A DNA stretch of 5,679 bases from JBBAFS01 sp041655255 (GTDB taxonomy: Bacteria > Spirochaetota > Spirochaetia > Sphaerochaetales > Sphaerochaetaceae), in the NCBI GenBank assembly GCA_041655255.1, contig JBBAFS010000089.1:1-5679 (forward strand), read 5' to 3'. Position 1 is the first letter of the stretch. Each line of letters begins with the position of its first letter. This document shows, piece by piece, positions 5,093 through 5,679 of this stretch. The notes beneath the pieces were generated by a model. That model saw nothing but the letters and a program-made list of their open reading frames with translations. It was not told where the DNA came from and made no database searches. The translations under genes were made by a program, and so were the position numbers.

Positions 5093-5679
5093 CTTCAAAA
5101 GGATCATACGGATATTCATCTCGAATATCCTTTATCATCTGAGAGAGTGCTTCGTTACTTGCAATAGTAATGGGGCACTTCTGAGCAAAGATTTCATTAG
5201 CCCTATTTCCCAGTAGATTAAATAACACCTCTTCACTGATTCCCTCTTCTCTGAGGCGCTCAATGAGAATAAGAGTTCCTCTAAAGCCAACAATACCACT
5301 AGCACCTTTTGCTTTATCTTCTAAGGAGTGAGGAGCGTGATCTGATTCAATCACATCAATTGATCCATCCAATAGTGAATGAAAGACAAACTCACGATCT
5401 TTCTTACTTCTCAGTGGTGGGTTCATCTTTAAGAGGTGATTACTCTTTTGTATGTATGATTCATCTAAAAGAGCGTGGTGAGCTGTTGCTCCACAGCTGA
5501 TCTTTAGACCCTCTTTTTTAGCTTGGATTACTAACTCAATAGCCTTTTGTGTTGAGATATGACAAATATGAAGATGACCTGGAAAGTTTGTTTGTTTGAT
5601 TAACTCAATTTGATCTTTTACCGACTCTATTTCTGCTTGAGGAGGACGAGATCTTTGGTGTGAGTGAGCATCACTGAGA
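5079..5679 (-). CDS. pyrC: Dihydroorotase, C-terminal part (cut by window edge)
   Basis: The minus-strand frame entering from the right edge is open for about 200 codons and ends at TAA (5081-5079). In order it shows HLHICHIS (5576-5553, metal-binding histidines), CGATAHH, KMNPPLR (substrate-binding Asn and Arg), and DHAPH (5342-5328, catalytic/metal Asp). This is the signature series of dihydroorotase, which cyclises N-carbamoyl-aspartate to dihydroorotate in pyrimidine synthesis. The N-terminal DxHxHxR-type metal motif and the bridging lysine lie beyond the window. An ATG at 5426 is internal to KMNPPLR and is not the start. The C-terminus is abrupt: it ends at YPYDPFEVIRP, without the further beta-strands (ending in a G-x-V-type segment) common in longer dihydroorotases. 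Its last 14 bp overlap the end of the convergent PII-like gene. Other cyclic amidohydrolases such as allantoinase are less likely given KMNPPLR and the DHAPH series. Confidence 0.9.
   Translation of the reverse strand, partial: LSDAHSHQRSRPPQAEIESVKDQIELIKQTNFPGHLHICHISTQKAIELVIQAKKEGLKISCGATAHHALLDESYIQKSNHLLKMNPPLRSKKDREFVFHSLLDGSIDVIESDHAPHSLEDKAKGASGIVGFRGTLILIERLREEGISEEVLFNLLGNRANEIFAQKCPITIASNEALSQMIKDIRDEYPYDPFEVIRP
5110..5130 (+). terminator. Possible terminator hairpin of the DUF1538-PII operon, inside the dihydroorotase coding region
   Basis: GGATATTC (5110-5117) and GAATATCC (5123-5130) form a perfect 8-bp stem with a 5-nt loop, 18 nt after the PII-like stop, followed on the plus strand by TTTAT. 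The position suits termination of plus-strand transcription, but the stem has only three G-C pairs and the T run is short. The same bases encode DIRDEYP near the dihydroorotase C-terminus, so the symmetry could be coincidental. Confidence 0.35.

Noticed and set aside
5309..5500. 63-codon plus-strand open frame at the right end
   Set aside because: It is antisense to the dihydroorotase motif region (KMNPPLR, DHAPH), which is clearly the real gene.

Overview
The window reads as a compact bacterial chromosome segment of moderate-to-low G+C, with almost no non-coding DNA and 4-bp or 14-bp gene overlaps. No mobile element, RNA gene or CRISPR is visible. The host lineage cannot be fixed from this sequence. 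A spirochaete or a Firmicute-like anaerobe would fit the gene families, but that is a weak guess.

Layout: (1) Positions 1-2813 on the minus strand look like one operon, read right to left. It holds a PlsC-type acyltransferase with an unusual C-terminal zinc-ribbon extension (2813-1623), a GltS/ESS-type sodium:glutamate symporter homologue (1626-205, ATGA overlap with the acyltransferase), and the first 65 codons of a SMUG1-type uracil-DNA glycosylase (197 to the left edge, 7 nt after the symporter stop). (2) The 111-bp gap at 2814-2924 carries divergent promoters with near-abutting -35 boxes and an 11-bp palindrome over one of them. (3) Positions 2925-5092 on the plus strand are a two-gene operon. 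The first gene is a 488-residue DUF1538 membrane protein made of two homologous halves. It is joined by a GTGA overlap to a 234-residue protein made of two tandem PII-like domains. (4) From 5079 to the right edge, on the minus strand, is the C-terminal half of dihydroorotase (pyrC), whose end overlaps the end of the PII-like gene by 14 bp.

The most interesting unit is the DUF1538 / tandem-PII pair. PII proteins commonly bind membrane transporters and gate them in response to nucleotides or metabolites, so the likely reading is an uncharacterised transporter with a dedicated, translationally coupled regulator. The PII-like gene also has a near-consensus Shine-Dalgarno (AAGGAGG) and an in-frame ATG exactly at the junction between its two domains. 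It could therefore yield both the two-domain protein and a free 108-residue second domain. This is inferred from sequence only and is directly testable.
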